The notes under the pieces: model-generated | The model's database searches: none | What the model saw: only the letters and a program-made list of their open reading frames with translations | What the model was told of the DNA's origin: nothing | In this document: piece after piece, positions 9,239 to 19,003 of the stretch | How the letters are laid out: the number at the start of each line of letters is the position of its first letter | Numbering within the stretch: the first letter of the stretch is position 1 | Assembly: GCA_018402635.1 (NCBI GenBank) | Contig: JAGYIP010000010.1 | Location: 1-64,000 of the forward strand | Reading direction: 5' to 3' | Origin: Burkholderiaceae bacterium | GTDB taxonomy: Bacteria; Pseudomonadota; Gammaproteobacteria; Burkholderiales; Burkholderiaceae_A | DNA length: 64,000 bases | Program-made: the position numbers and the translations under genes

Positions 9239-10510
9239 TTAGATCGGATGGGCCTCTAGCGCTTGCAACATTTCTCTGGTGACCAAGACCACGCCACCCT
9301 CGGTGCGGTAGAAGCGCTGAGCGTCTTGTGCCTCATCAAAGCCGATTCGCGTGCCAGGCGGCACTCTGCAGCCATTTTCCACCACCACACGCCGCAGATG
9401 GCAGCCTCGCCCGATGTCCACCTGTGGCAGCAAGACGGACTCCTCGATGACGCTATAGGAATGCAGATGAACACTTGAGAACAATACCGACCGACGCACC
9501 TTCGCACCGGAGATGATGCAGCCGCCAGAGACAAGTGAGTCCACTGAGTAACCACGGCGATCGTCTTGGTCAAAGACATATTTGGCTGGCGGCAATTGTT
9601 CTTGATAGGTCCAGATGGGCCATTCACGGTCGTACATATCGAGTTCGGGCAGGGGGTCTGTTAGATCTAGGTTGGCCTGCCAGTAGGCGTCGACCGTTCC
9701 CACATCACGCCAGTAGGAGCGCGAGGTTTGCGAACTGCGTACACACGACATCTCAAATGGATGCGCCACGGCGTGTCCCAAGGCCACCATTGCGGGAATG
9801 AGATCCCGGCCGAAGTCGTGACTCGAGTCTGGCTTTGCATTATCAGCCTCAAGCGCCTTGTAGAGGTAGTCTGCATCAAACACATAGATGCCCATACTGG
9901 CAAGAGACAGACTTGGTTGGCCAGGCATACAAGGCGGGTCTTGAGGCTTCTCAACAAATTTAAGGATGCGTCGCTTCTCATCGACTGCCATCACACCAAA
10001 GGCGCTGGCCTCATGAACGGGCACCCCGATGCAGGCAACGGTGCAAGGGGCACCCTGTTCAACGTGGTCGGCAATGAGCTTGGCGTAATCCATTTTGTAG
10101 ATGTGATCGCCGGCCAGGATGAGGATGTATTTGGGACTGTGGGCGAGCAGAATATCGTAGTTCTGAAAGACGGCATCTGCCGTGCCCCGATACCAAGAAT
10201 TCTCATCAACGCGCTGTTGGGCTGGCAAGAGATCGATGAACTCATTGACCTCGCTGCGCAGAAAAGACCAGCCACGCTGGAGGTGCCGCAACAGACTGTG
10301 GGATTTGTACTGGGTGACAACTCCAATCCGCCTCACGCCCGAGTTCATGCAGTTTGAGAGTGCAAAGTCGATGATGCGAAACTTGCCTCCGAAATAGACC
10401 GCGGGCTTGGTGCGCCTGTCCGTTAATTGCTTCAGTCGGGAACCACGACCACCGGCTAGAACCAGCCCGATGGTCTTGCGCGCAAGTTGGATGGGGCTGA
10501 TTGATTCCAT
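9239..10510 (-). CDS. glgC: Glucose-1-phosphate adenylyltransferase
   Basis: Makes ADP-glucose from ATP and glucose 1-phosphate, the committed and normally allosteric step of glycogen synthesis; 423 residues. The nucleotide-binding motif [19 protein letters not shown] lies at about residues 20-38, followed by the GGKFRIIDF substrate loop, [12 protein letters not shown], and the glucose-phosphate-binding segment FVEKP. The C-terminal part is a left-handed beta-helix with the [20 protein letters not shown] repeat pattern. It sits between malQ and glgA in the glycogen operon. Confidence 0.96.
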   Translation of the reverse strand: MESISPIQLARKTIGLVLAGGRGSRLKQLTDRRTKPAVYFGGKFRIIDFALSNCMNSGVRRIGVVTQYKSHSLLRHLQRGWSFLRSEVNEFIDLLPAQQRVDENSWYRGTADAVFQNYDILLAHSPKYILILAGDHIYKMDYAKLIADHVEQGAPCTVACIGVPVHEASAFGVMAVDEKRRILKFVEKPQDPPCMPGQPSLSLASMGIYVFDADYLYKALEADNAKPDSSHDFGRDLIPAMVALGHAVAHPFEMSCVRSSQTSRSYWRDVGTVDAYWQANLDLTDPLPELDMYDREWPIWTYQEQLPPAKYVFDQDDRRGYSVDSLVSGGCIISGAKVRRSVLFSSVHLHSYSVIEESVLLPQVDIGRGCHLRRVVVENGCRVPPGTRIGFDEAQDAQRFYRTEGGVVLVTREMLQALEAHPI

Positions 10511-10552
10511 TGATGGCTCGTGAGGTCTAGGCAGCAGCTTGGTCTATGGGTT

Positions 10553-12062
10553 TCACGGCAGTCCTCGGCCATGGGCTTGGGTAATCTGCAACAGCTGAGT
10601 GGCTGCGGTGTCGTCGACCTGACTCCACTCAAAGCGCCACTCCCAACAGCCTTTGTCCAGCCCCGGAGTATTCATGCGGTGGCTTTCATCGAGTCCTAGA
10701 ATGTCGCAGAAGGGGTAAATCACAGTCTGGGCCACCGATTGGGAGAGAGTCCTGAGCATAGCCCAATTGATTGCAGTTGTGGCCTCACAGCCTAAGTAAC
10801 GCTCCACGTCGTCTCTTTCGGCCTCATCCAGCCCCCGCCACCAGCCAACACAGGTGTTGTTGTCATGGGTGCCGGTGTAGGCCACGACTTCTCGCTCAAA
10901 GTTGTGCGGCAGGTAGGGATTGCCCGGCCCATCATTAAACGCAAACTGCAGTATCTTCATGCCCGGAAAACCGTGCCTCTTGCGAAGTTCAATGACCTCT
11001 GGGTTGATTAAGCCGAGGTCCTCTGCGATGAGCGGGAGGGATCCCAGCGCCTGGCGCAGGGTGTCAAAAAAGTCATCACGTGGTCCGTCACACCATTGCC
11101 CAATAACAGCGTTGGGCTCGTTCCTCGGAATTGCCCAATAGGACTCAAGGCCTCGAAAATGGTCCAGGCGCAGCACCTCCGTGCACTCAAGCTGATGGGC
11201 AAGACGGGCACGCCACCATGCGTAGCCGTCGGCCCTCATGGCCGACCAGTCGTAGAGTGGATTGCCCCAACGCTGACCGGTGTGACTGAAGTAGTCGGGC
11301 GGCACTCCGGCCACAAAAGTTGGTTCCCCATCGGCATCAAGCAGATATTGATCAGGATTGGACCAGACATCACAGGAGTGATGCGCCACGAACAGGGCCA
11401 TATCGCCAACCATCTGAATGCCTCGGCTCTGAGCGTATCGACGCAGGCCTTGCCACTGAGCCATGAACTGCCACTGCACAAAGCACCAGAACTCGAGGTC
11501 GGGTCTGTTTCGCTCTGCCAGGTCTGCCAGGGCACTGGGCTCGCGGCGAGCCAGCGGCGCTGGCCAGTGGTTCCAGGATGTGCCGTAGGTGCTGTCGAGT
11601 GTCATAAAGAGCGAGTAGTCGTCAAGCCAGTGACGGTGCAGGCTGCAGAAGTCCTCAAACTCTTGGCGCTCGGCCGTATCGGCGGTCTGCGCTAAAGCCC
11701 TGCCAGGCAGTTCGGAGTCGTTGCATGATCCAGGGTGTGATGCGAGCGTAGTCGCAGCGCTGCCGCTCAAAGCCCGGATCGCGCTCCACAGGAAGCCATC
11801 CCCGCTTGACCATGCTGGAGAGGTCAATAAGCAAGGGGCTGCCGGCAAAACTTGAAACGCTCTGATAGGGCGAGTTACCGGGCCCCACAGGATTTAGGGG
11901 CAAGACCTGCCAGAGGCTTTGCCCCGCGGTGGCTAACCAGTCAACGAAATGGTAGGCGGCAGGCCCTAAGTCCCCGCAGCCCTGCTGCCCTGGAAGGCTT
12001 GTGGGGTGTAGGAGCACGCCACTGCTGCGACGCTCGAGGATGCCAACGGGGCCTGGTTTCAC
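10553..12062 (-). CDS. malQ: 4-alpha-glucanotransferase (amylomaltase), frameshifted
   Basis: GH77 amylomaltase that disproportionates maltodextrins. The reading frame is broken. From GTG 12062 the first frame encodes the N-terminus (GVLLHPTSLPG, LWQVLPLNPVG, SPYQS) up to about base 11694. The rest (FEDFCSLHRHWLDDYS, IQMVGDMALFVAHHS, LRLDHFRG, IAEDLGLI, YTGTHDNNT) continues in the +1 frame to 10553. The 1510-nt span fits one extra base, perhaps in the TTT at 11694-11696. Joined length is about 503 residues, normal for MalQ. It begins 5 bp after glgX. Either a sequencing error or a recent mutation. Confidence 0.88.
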
Positions 12063-12067
12063 TCGGA

Positions 12068-14217
12068 TCAGACCTGCGCGACTGCCTTGGTGTCTTGTGA
12101 CAAGACGATCAAGGTGTTCTGGTCTGCGTCGCAGTAGAGAGAGAAATCCTCTGCACCGCTAAACTGGGCAAGGGCTGTGTTGAGCTCCAGGCGCCACCGC
12201 CCTTGGGGAAGGGTGAAGCGGACTGGCGTGGCAGCAGGGTTAAATATCAACATGATGCGATGCTGGGCAGGGCGTTGCCCCTGGCCAACCTCAATTAAGC
12301 AGGCCAGACCAAGGCGGGTCGGGTCGTGCCAGTCCTCCTCGCAGAGCGTTAGGCCATCGGGCTTGAGCCAGGTGATGTCTCGCCCCGCACCCTCGTGTTT
12401 GCCATTGTGCTGGCTGGGCACCCCATCAAACCAGTCGGGGTGTCTAAGTGCAGGGTATCGGCTCCTTAGCGCAATCAGCCCCGCGACAAAGTCGATTAAT
12501 CCCGCATCGGCTTTTCCCCAGTCAAGCCATGAGCCTGCATTGTCTTGGCAATACGCGTTGTTGTTGCCATGCTGGCTGTGCGCCAGTTCATCACCTGCCA
12601 ATAACTGAGGGCTTCCTTGGGCGACAAACAGGGTGCCAAGCAACGCGCGTTGCCACAGGCCACGCTGCTTAAGGACGTCGTGGTCATCGGTGGCGCCCTC
12701 AATGCCGCCATTGGCGCTTAGATTGTGGCCATGGCCATCGCGGTTGTTTTCGCCATTGGCATGATTGCGGCGCTCGTTGTAGGAGGTGAGATCAGCCAGG
12801 GTAAAGCCATCGTGCGAGGTGATTAGATTGATGCTGGCCAGGGGGCTGCGCCCGCGATGCCGAAAGAGGTCGCTCGAGCCAGCCAGCCGGCAAGCGAACT
12901 GCCCACGGCTGCAGGCATGGCCTAACCAATAGGCCCTTGCCGTGTCACGGAACTGGTCGTTCCATTCCAGCCATCCCGGCGCGAAACCACCCAGCTGATA
13001 GCCGTCTGCACCAATGTCCCAGGGCTCTGCAATGCGCTTCACACTGCAGAGCAACGGGTCCTGGGAGATGGCTGTCATTAGGGCTCCGGAGGGATTAAAG
13101 CGGTGCTGCAGGGCGGGGTCACGGCCCAGGGTTGTGGCGAGGTCAAAGCGAAAGCCATCGACCCCGAAGGCCTGCACCCACCAACGCAGGCTGTCCATGA
13201 CCAGCTGCACCATTCGCGGCTCTCCAAAGTTCAGCGAGTTGCCACAGCCAGTGTGGTTCTGGTACGAACCGTCAGCGTCGTGGGCATAGGCGCCCGCATT
13301 GTTGAGTCCACGCAGGCAGAGGGTGGGTCCGTTGGCATCGCCCTCGGCTGTGTGGTTGTAGACCACATCAAGCAAGACCTCTAGGCCATTGCGGTGCAGG
13401 GTATCGACCATGTCACGGAATTCAGCCCGCACCAGATCGCCACTCTCGTGGCTTGAATAAGATGTCTCGGGCACAAAAAACCCAGCGTGTTGTAACCCCA
13501 ATAATTGACCAGACCCAGATCGAGCAGGTGCCTCTCACTGACATGCATCTGCACCGGCATAAGGCAGATGGAGGTGATGCCCAGCCTCTTAAAGTGCTCG
13601 AGCATCGGTGCACTGCAGACGGCTGCATAGGTTCCTCGCAGGGGCGGGTCAACCTTGGGGTGGCATTTGGTGAGTCCCCGGACATGGGCCTCATAGAGAA
13701 TCATCTGAGACAGTGGAATGGATGGGCCAGGGGCGATGCCTGCGCCTAAGCGCAATTCCGCTGTTGAATCAATGACCCTTGTTTTAGGAATGCGGCCTGC
13801 ATTGTCTTGTGTGTCGGCTGTGCGTTGGCCTGAGGGATCGAGGCTGTAGTCGACTTCCCTTGCCAGATTGGCCCGCGGTCCAACCAACTCCTTGGCATAG
13901 GGGTCCACCAATAATTTATGCCGATTAAAGCGGTGTCCGGCATCAGGTGCATAGGGGCCGCTTGCCCGCAGGCCATAGAGTTGACCGACACCGAGTTGTG
14001 GCACAAAGCCGTGCCAGACACCGTCTGTGCACCTGGGCAATGGCAGGCTGGCCTTTTGCTCATCGCAGTTCTCATCAAACAGACAGCATTCGATGCCCTC
14101 AGCCTGAGGGGCATGGACTGCGAAATTGACCCCGTCTTGTCCCTGCCAGCTCATGGGGGTGGCGCCCATTGGCCAGGGCTGCCCATCCAGGCAGACATAG
14201 GTGTCGGTCTCTCTCAT
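12068..14217 (-). CDS. glgX: Glycogen debranching enzyme, frameshifted
   Basis: GH13 isoamylase-type enzyme that removes the short branches left by glycogen phosphorylase. The first frame from ATG 14217 carries the N-terminal beta domain and the start of the barrel (ILYEAHVRGLT, VNYWGYNTLGF). The second carries LLDVVYNHTAEG, DGFRFDLATTLG (catalytic Asp), SHDGFTLADL and the C-terminus. The join is at a run of six T at 13475-13480. A seventh T gives a continuous LGFFVPETSY and about 717 residues. The start overlaps the glgB stop as ATGA. The break could be sequencing error, mutation or -1 slippage on U UUU UUG. Confidence 0.9.
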
Positions 14218-16463
14218 TTTTCGGGCGCCAGCCAAACGACCGCCAGCGGTGGGAGGGTCAGGCAGACAGACTGGGCCTGGCCATGACTGGGCAGGTCCTG
14301 GCTGATGACGCTGCCAAAATTACCAACCCCACCACCTGCGTAATGGGTTGAATCGGTGTTGAGGACTTCGCGCCAGACACCGGGCCTTGGCACCCCCAGC
14401 CGGTAGTTGTGGCGGGGCACTGGCGTGAAATTGCAGGCCACAAGTATTTGATCAGTCTCGGCGCGTGCCTGGCGCATGAATGCGAAGACACTGCTGAGGC
14501 GATCGTTGACCTCGACCCAAGAAAAGCCCCCTGGCTCGTCATCGCGCTCATGGAGAGCTTTGCTGCTTTTGTAGAGCTGATTGACATCACGCACCAGCGC
14601 CTGGATACCTGCGTGCAAGCCGTTCTGTAAGAGGTGCCAGTCGAGCTCGGCGTCATGGTTCCATTCGTTTAACTGCCCGAGCTCTGAGCCCATGAAGAGT
14701 AGTTTGCGTCCCGGGTGTGCGTACATCAGGGCAAATAGAGATCTTAGGTTGGCTGCTTTTTGCCATTCATCGCCCCACATGCGACTGAACAAAGAACCCT
14801 TGCCATGCACGACCTCGTCATGAGACAGCGGCAAGACAAAGTGCTCGCTGTAGGCATACATCATGGCAAAGCTGATGCTGTCGTGATGAAAACGCCGATA
14901 CATGGGGTCTTTCTCAAAGTAGGACAAGGTGTCATGCATCCAACCCATGTTCCACTTGTAATGAAAGCCAAGCCCGCCGGCCCAGGGAGGTGCAGAGACG
15001 CCCGGAAAGGCAGTTGACTCCTCGGCCATGACGGCTGCGCCTGGCGTCTGCTCTCCAATGACGCGGTTGGTGTTGCGTATGAACTCGATGGCCTCTAGGT
15101 TTTCTCGCCCCCCATGCTCATTGGGGATCCACTCATTGGGAGGGCGGCTGTAATCTCGATAGAGCATGGAGGCCACTGCATCAACTCGCAGGCCGTCAAC
15201 CCCATAGCGTTCGATCCAGAAAAGGGCGTTGCCCACCAGAAAATTACGGACCTCATGACGCCCCCAGTTGTAAATTAAGGTGTTCCAGTCCCTATGAAAA
15301 CCTTCCTTGGGGTCAGCGTACTCGTAGAGGGCCGTGCCATCGAATCGAGCCATGGCATGGGCGTCGGTTGGAAAGTGTCCGGGAACCCAGTCGAGTATCA
15401 ATTGCAGACCGGCTTCATGAACCGCTTGAACAAAAGCCAGAAAAGACGCTGGCGAGCCGTAACGAGATGTTGGTGCGTAGAGACCAGTGGGTTGATATCC
15501 CCAGGAGGCATAGAAAGGATGCTCATGAATGGGAAGCAATTCGATGTGGGTAAAACCCATCTCCACAACATAGGGGACGAGCTGCTCTGCAAGAAAATGC
15601 CAATCTGCAAGCTGCCCCATGGGCTTGCGCCATGAGCCGGCATGGACCTCGTAGATGCAGATGGGCGCGTCGAGGGCGTTGCCCTTCTGCCTGATGGCCG
15701 CGCGATCCGTTACGGGCGCAGGCAGGTCCATGACACGCGAGGCATTCCCGGGCGGCAGTTCACTGCTCAGGGCATAGGGATCTGACTTAAGTGTGCGTTG
15801 CCCATCTGCGCCGAGCACATCATATTTATAGAGGGCCCCTGACCCAACCCCCGGCAGAAACAGCTCCCAGACGCCGCACTCCACGCGAAACCGCATGGGA
15901 TGACAGCGCCCATTCCAGAGGTTAAATTCTCCAGCCAACGAGACTTGTCTGGCGTTGGGGGCCCAGACAGCGAATGCAACGCCGGCAACGCCCTCAAGGC
16001 TGCAGGGATGAGATCCGAGCTTCTCCCAGGGGCGCAGGTGACTGCCCTCTGAGAGCAGCCAGGCATCTGTCTGGCCAAGCCAGGAGCCAAACCGGTAGGG
16101 GTCTTCAATCTCCCTTGCCCCCAGGTCGGACTCGAGCCTAAGCAGGTAGTCACCAGAGGCAGCCAGCGCGACAACCCCGACAAAAAGAGCGCTGTCAGAG
16201 ACCCGTTGGAGTTGGCAAAGCACCCGACGATCAGCAGGGGAGAGTGCCGACACCGCAAAGCATCCTGGTGCAAAGACCCGCAGGCGATAAAGGCCATCAT
16301 CGGTCTGAAGATGGCAGCCAAGGAAAGCAAACGGGTTTGTGCAGACACCATCGTGCAGGTCGCGGGCCAGCTCGTCTTCGTGGGGCTGCACCTGAGCGCT
16401 TGTTGCTGCCTTGAGAACCTCTGGGGATGGATCCAGGCTTGATGTCTGCTTCATCAGTGGCAT
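14214..16463 (-). CDS. glgB: 1,4-alpha-glucan branching enzyme
   Basis: Makes the alpha-1,6 branches of glycogen; 749 residues, full length, with the N-terminal carbohydrate-binding domains kept. GH13 motifs are GVDGLRVDAVASMLYRDYSR (nucleophile Asp, about residue 415), MAEESTAFPGVS (acid Glu) and LSHDEVVHGKGSL. It is the first gene of the - strand glycogen operon glgB-glgX-malQ-glgC-glgA-glgP. No strong ribosome-binding site is seen before ATG 16463; an alternative ATG lies at 16454. The stop overlaps glgX as ATGA, which suggests translational coupling. Confidence 0.96.
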   Translation of the reverse strand: MPLMKQTSSLDPSPEVLKAATSAQVQPHEDELARDLHDGVCTNPFAFLGCHLQTDDGLYRLRVFAPGCFAVSALSPADRRVLCQLQRVSDSALFVGVVALAASGDYLLRLESDLGAREIEDPYRFGSWLGQTDAWLLSEGSHLRPWEKLGSHPCSLEGVAGVAFAVWAPNARQVSLAGEFNLWNGRCHPMRFRVECGVWELFLPGVGSGALYKYDVLGADGQRTLKSDPYALSSELPPGNASRVMDLPAPVTDRAAIRQKGNALDAPICIYEVHAGSWRKPMGQLADWHFLAEQLVPYVVEMGFTHIELLPIHEHPFYASWGYQPTGLYAPTSRYGSPASFLAFVQAVHEAGLQLILDWVPGHFPTDAHAMARFDGTALYEYADPKEGFHRDWNTLIYNWGRHEVRNFLVGNALFWIERYGVDGLRVDAVASMLYRDYSRPPNEWIPNEHGGRENLEAIEFIRNTNRVIGEQTPGAAVMAEESTAFPGVSAPPWAGGLGFHYKWNMGWMHDTLSYFEKDPMYRRFHHDSISFAMMYAYSEHFVLPLSHDEVVHGKGSLFSRMWGDEWQKAANLRSLFALMYAHPGRKLLFMGSELGQLNEWNHDAELDWHLLQNGLHAGIQALVRDVNQLYKSSKALHERDDEPGGFSWVEVNDRLSSVFAFMRQARAETDQILVACNFTPVPRHNYRLGVPRPGVWREVLNTDSTHYAGGGVGNFGSVISQDLPSHGQAQSVCLTLPPLAVVWLAPEK

Positions 16464-16593
16464 GTTCTCATTAATGTGCTTCCCGATACCTTACCAAAGT
16501 GTCTCGGCCCACGGGAAAAGGTTTCCTCACCTTCTGACCTTATTGGTGGGTTAACCCCGTTAGTAGCACCATGAAGAGCCAATGATGAAATAG
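16464..16593. other. Divergent intergenic region between glgB and the acyl-CoA ligase
   Basis: If only the intact ligase frame is counted, the gap runs from 16464 to 16841 (378 bp). The right part appears to code for the ligase N-terminus in another frame. The left 130 bp should hold the glgB promoter, but I see no convincing -35/-10 pair, terminator or RNA. Confidence 0.4.
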
Positions 16594-17858
16594 ACCCTTG
16601 CGGGTATTGACGTAAGTGACCTTCCGCTAAGTCTCAATTTCCCCCCACAGATGGCCATCGTTACCATCTTGGTTCTCGATGTTGTTGGACCCGCATTCAT
16701 TCTTAGAGGGTCAAGGGGAACCGTAAACTCAGAACCAGGGTTTGCTTACTTATTCATTTCAGCACGTCAGGCCGTATCATGCCAAGAAATAGGAGTCAAT
16801 GGTGCTACGCCTGTGAAAAGAGAGGGTGAGTTTCTTGGGGCATGTGGAAATTGCAAACCATTAAGGTTTTTTCCGGTGGTTCCGGCGGCGCTCCGAAACA
16901 GGTTATAAGGCCGCGCCAGTCCTGGCTAGACAGTCTTGCCGTCGAAACAACGGTCTTCGGTCTTCAATCAGTTCATCGCTATGGTGTTCTTGGGTCGGAC
17001 CAACACTCGCTCTGGTCATATGCCATGTTTCGTGCCGAGCAGACTCAGTCTTTCTGCAAGGGATTGCCCTTCTCGCCTCAAGATCAGCTTGCACTCATCG
17101 TCTCAAATGAACTTTCAGTCCTGTACGCCGTTACGCCCTTACTGCAACTGCTCTGCAGGCGAGCTTCTCGGCTGGGTGTCCAGATTCACTGCGTCGAAAA
17201 AATAATTGTTGGGGGTTCTTGCTGGCCTGAAAGACTAACTGGGCTTTGTCAAAGGACCTTCCCGAGAGCAGAGATTATTTGCTTCTACGGTGCAGCGGAA
17301 CTGGGTTACGTTGCGTACTCAGGGCCAGCCGAACCGCTGCGACCTTTTCCCGGCGTTGAGGTTCGTGCCGATGCACAGGCTCAGCTATGGGTCCGCAGTC
17401 CGCTCACCATTTGCCCTAACGAGTGGCTCGCCTCTGGCGATCGTGTTGCTTGGGCGGATCCCGACTTAGCGCTGTACTCAGGGCGAAACTTTTATCTTCT
17501 CGGACGCGTTGATCGTGTCATTAACCAGTCTGGAGTCAAAATCCAGCCGGAGCCAATTGAAGAGCAACTGAGGTCAAAATTGGACTGTTCAGAGCTTGCT
17601 CTTCTCGGGCTTCCCGACCCGCTTCGCGGCGAACGTCTTGCCCTTCTTCTTGGGCCTGAACTTGCATCCCGATATGTTGAGCTCAAACGAGTGATGCAAG
17701 AGCTACCCCCTCCTATGGCCTTAACTCTTAAGGGAGTAAAACTTCTGCAGCTAAATGCCTGGCCTACTGGCGCAAATGGCAAGCTCAGCCATAAAGCCCT
17801 TGCCGAAGCAGCACCCAGTGGGCATCCTATTCACCGAAGGGCATTAGAGAGTTCGTGA
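16594..17858 (+). CDS. VraA-like AMP-dependent acyl-CoA ligase, frameshifted and N-truncated
   Basis: Adenylate-forming acyl-CoA synthetase. The intact frame 16842-17858 (338 residues) starts at the ATP loop (VFSGGSGGAPKQV) and includes ICFYGAAELGYVAY, ASGDRVAW and LLGRVDRVINQSGVKIQP, with the C-terminal lid. The other frame upstream, open from 16594, reads LNFPPQMAIVTILVL and GPAFILRG, like the N-terminal domain of these enzymes. The two join if the T6 at 16867-16872 is T7 (KPLRFFSGGSGG). No start codon fits upstream of 16651, so a second break near 16590 is likely. It overlaps the thiolase start as GTGA. From memory it resembles staphylococcal VraA. Substrate unknown. Confidence 0.65.
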
Positions 17859-19003
17859 GGTCAAGGGTCTACGTGCTAGCCGCAGGCCGCTCGGTGATTG
17901 CGCCTAGGGGCGGTGCCCTTTCTCATCTTGATGAGGCCTGGTTAGGGGCGGGTCTTATAAAAGAGTTGCTTAAGGAGGCGCAAGTTAGGCCTGAAGATTT
18001 GGGCGGCCTCCTTGTTGGTAACGCGCTGGCTGCAGGGGGTAATCCCGCTCGGCGCTTGGGGCTCGCCCTTGGCCTTGGGCAAGAAGCCATGAGCCTGTCG
18101 GTTGACAGCCAGTGCTGTAGCGGGCTTGATGCAATTGGCCTGGGCATGGCGGTAATAAGAGCTGGGTCTCATCACCTTGTTATTGCTGGCGGTGTTGAGT
18201 CAGCCAGCAATGCACCCCTTCGGCAGTGGACTGCCCGCGATTCACATCCGGGTTGGCGCCAGGCCCCATTCACACCCTGGCCTCATGATGACCCTGATAT
18301 GGTGGCCGCGGCTTTAAGGCTTGCTGAGGCGCGAGGAATTGATTCACAGATGCAATACGACTGGGCGATCCAGAGCCACAAATTGGCAAGACAAAACAAA
18401 GACCCATCGCTTAGGGCCATCGCTGATCTCGCTTTAGAAAAAGATCCTCACACTCGAGCCTTGACTATCGAGACCTGTCGTCGGGCAGAGCGGGCCAAGC
18501 CCCACAATCCTACAACCATGGCTCCTATCGCAGACGGAGCGGCTTTTATGATTCTGGCATCAGAGCTTTACCTTAGAGAGCATTCTGCGCAAGGACGACT
18601 GCTTAGGTCAATCACAGAACTTTGCGATCATAAGGCGATGGCCAGTGACCACCAAATACCGGGCTTAGCCTGCGGCGTGTTGAAGCCCTGGCTGCTCGAC
18701 CAGATGCAAGCACAAGAAGGCTGGCAAGGTAGGTTTAAGGTTGAGCTTATGGAGTCGTTTGCTGCGCAGGCAATAGCAAACGTTGAAGACCTTAACCTTG
18801 GTGCAGCCGAGGTCAACGCATGGGGGGGCATGCTTGCATGCGGCCACCCTATTGGAGCCTCTGGCGCTGTTCTGGCAGTCAGGCTCTTCCACCGCTTAAG
18901 CCCAGGGGAGTGCGGCCTGGCGGTTATTCCTGCGGCCGGGGGTCTGGCAAGTGGGCTCTTTGCACGCTGCCATACGCACCCGTTAGACAGCCTGCTTTCG
19001 TAG
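17855..19003 (+). CDS. Thiolase-family protein (VraB-like)
   Basis: Thiolase fold, 382 residues from GTG 17855, which overlaps the ligase stop by the GTGA pattern. The nucleophilic cysteine is present in VDSQCCSGLDAIG (about residue 90) and the active-site histidine in ACGHPIGASGA (about 330). Two usual residues are altered: the second cysteine of the C-terminal motif (CIGGG in biosynthetic thiolases) is replaced in IPAAGGLASG, and the NEAFA motif reads MESFA. The pairing with a small acyl-CoA ligase recalls staphylococcal vraA-vraB. It probably makes or cleaves a 3-ketoacyl-CoA; the substrate is unknown. The 3' end overlaps tctA by 21 bp. Confidence 0.8.
   Translation: MRSRVYVLAAGRSVIAPRGGALSHLDEAWLGAGLIKELLKEAQVRPEDLGGLLVGNALAAGGNPARRLGLALGLGQEAMSLSVDSQCCSGLDAIGLGMAVIRAGSHHLVIAGGVESASNAPLRQWTARDSHPGWRQAPFTPWPHDDPDMVAAALRLAEARGIDSQMQYDWAIQSHKLARQNKDPSLRAIADLALEKDPHTRALTIETCRRAERAKPHNPTTMAPIADGAAFMILASELYLREHSAQGRLLRSITELCDHKAMASDHQIPGLACGVLKPWLLDQMQAQEGWQGRFKVELMESFAAQAIANVEDLNLGAAEVNAWGGMLACGHPIGASGAVLAVRLFHRLSPGECGLAVIPAAGGLASGLFARCHTHPLDSLLS

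Noticed and set aside
9728-10357. Long + strand open frame (209 codons) opposite glgC
   Set aside because: glgC on the other strand has every family motif in place. The + frame has no recognisable domain and follows from the GC bias of the codons.
11655-11700. Programmed +1 frameshift in malQ
   Set aside because: No slippery codon followed by an in-frame stop, as in prfB, is found at the join; a stray base is simpler.
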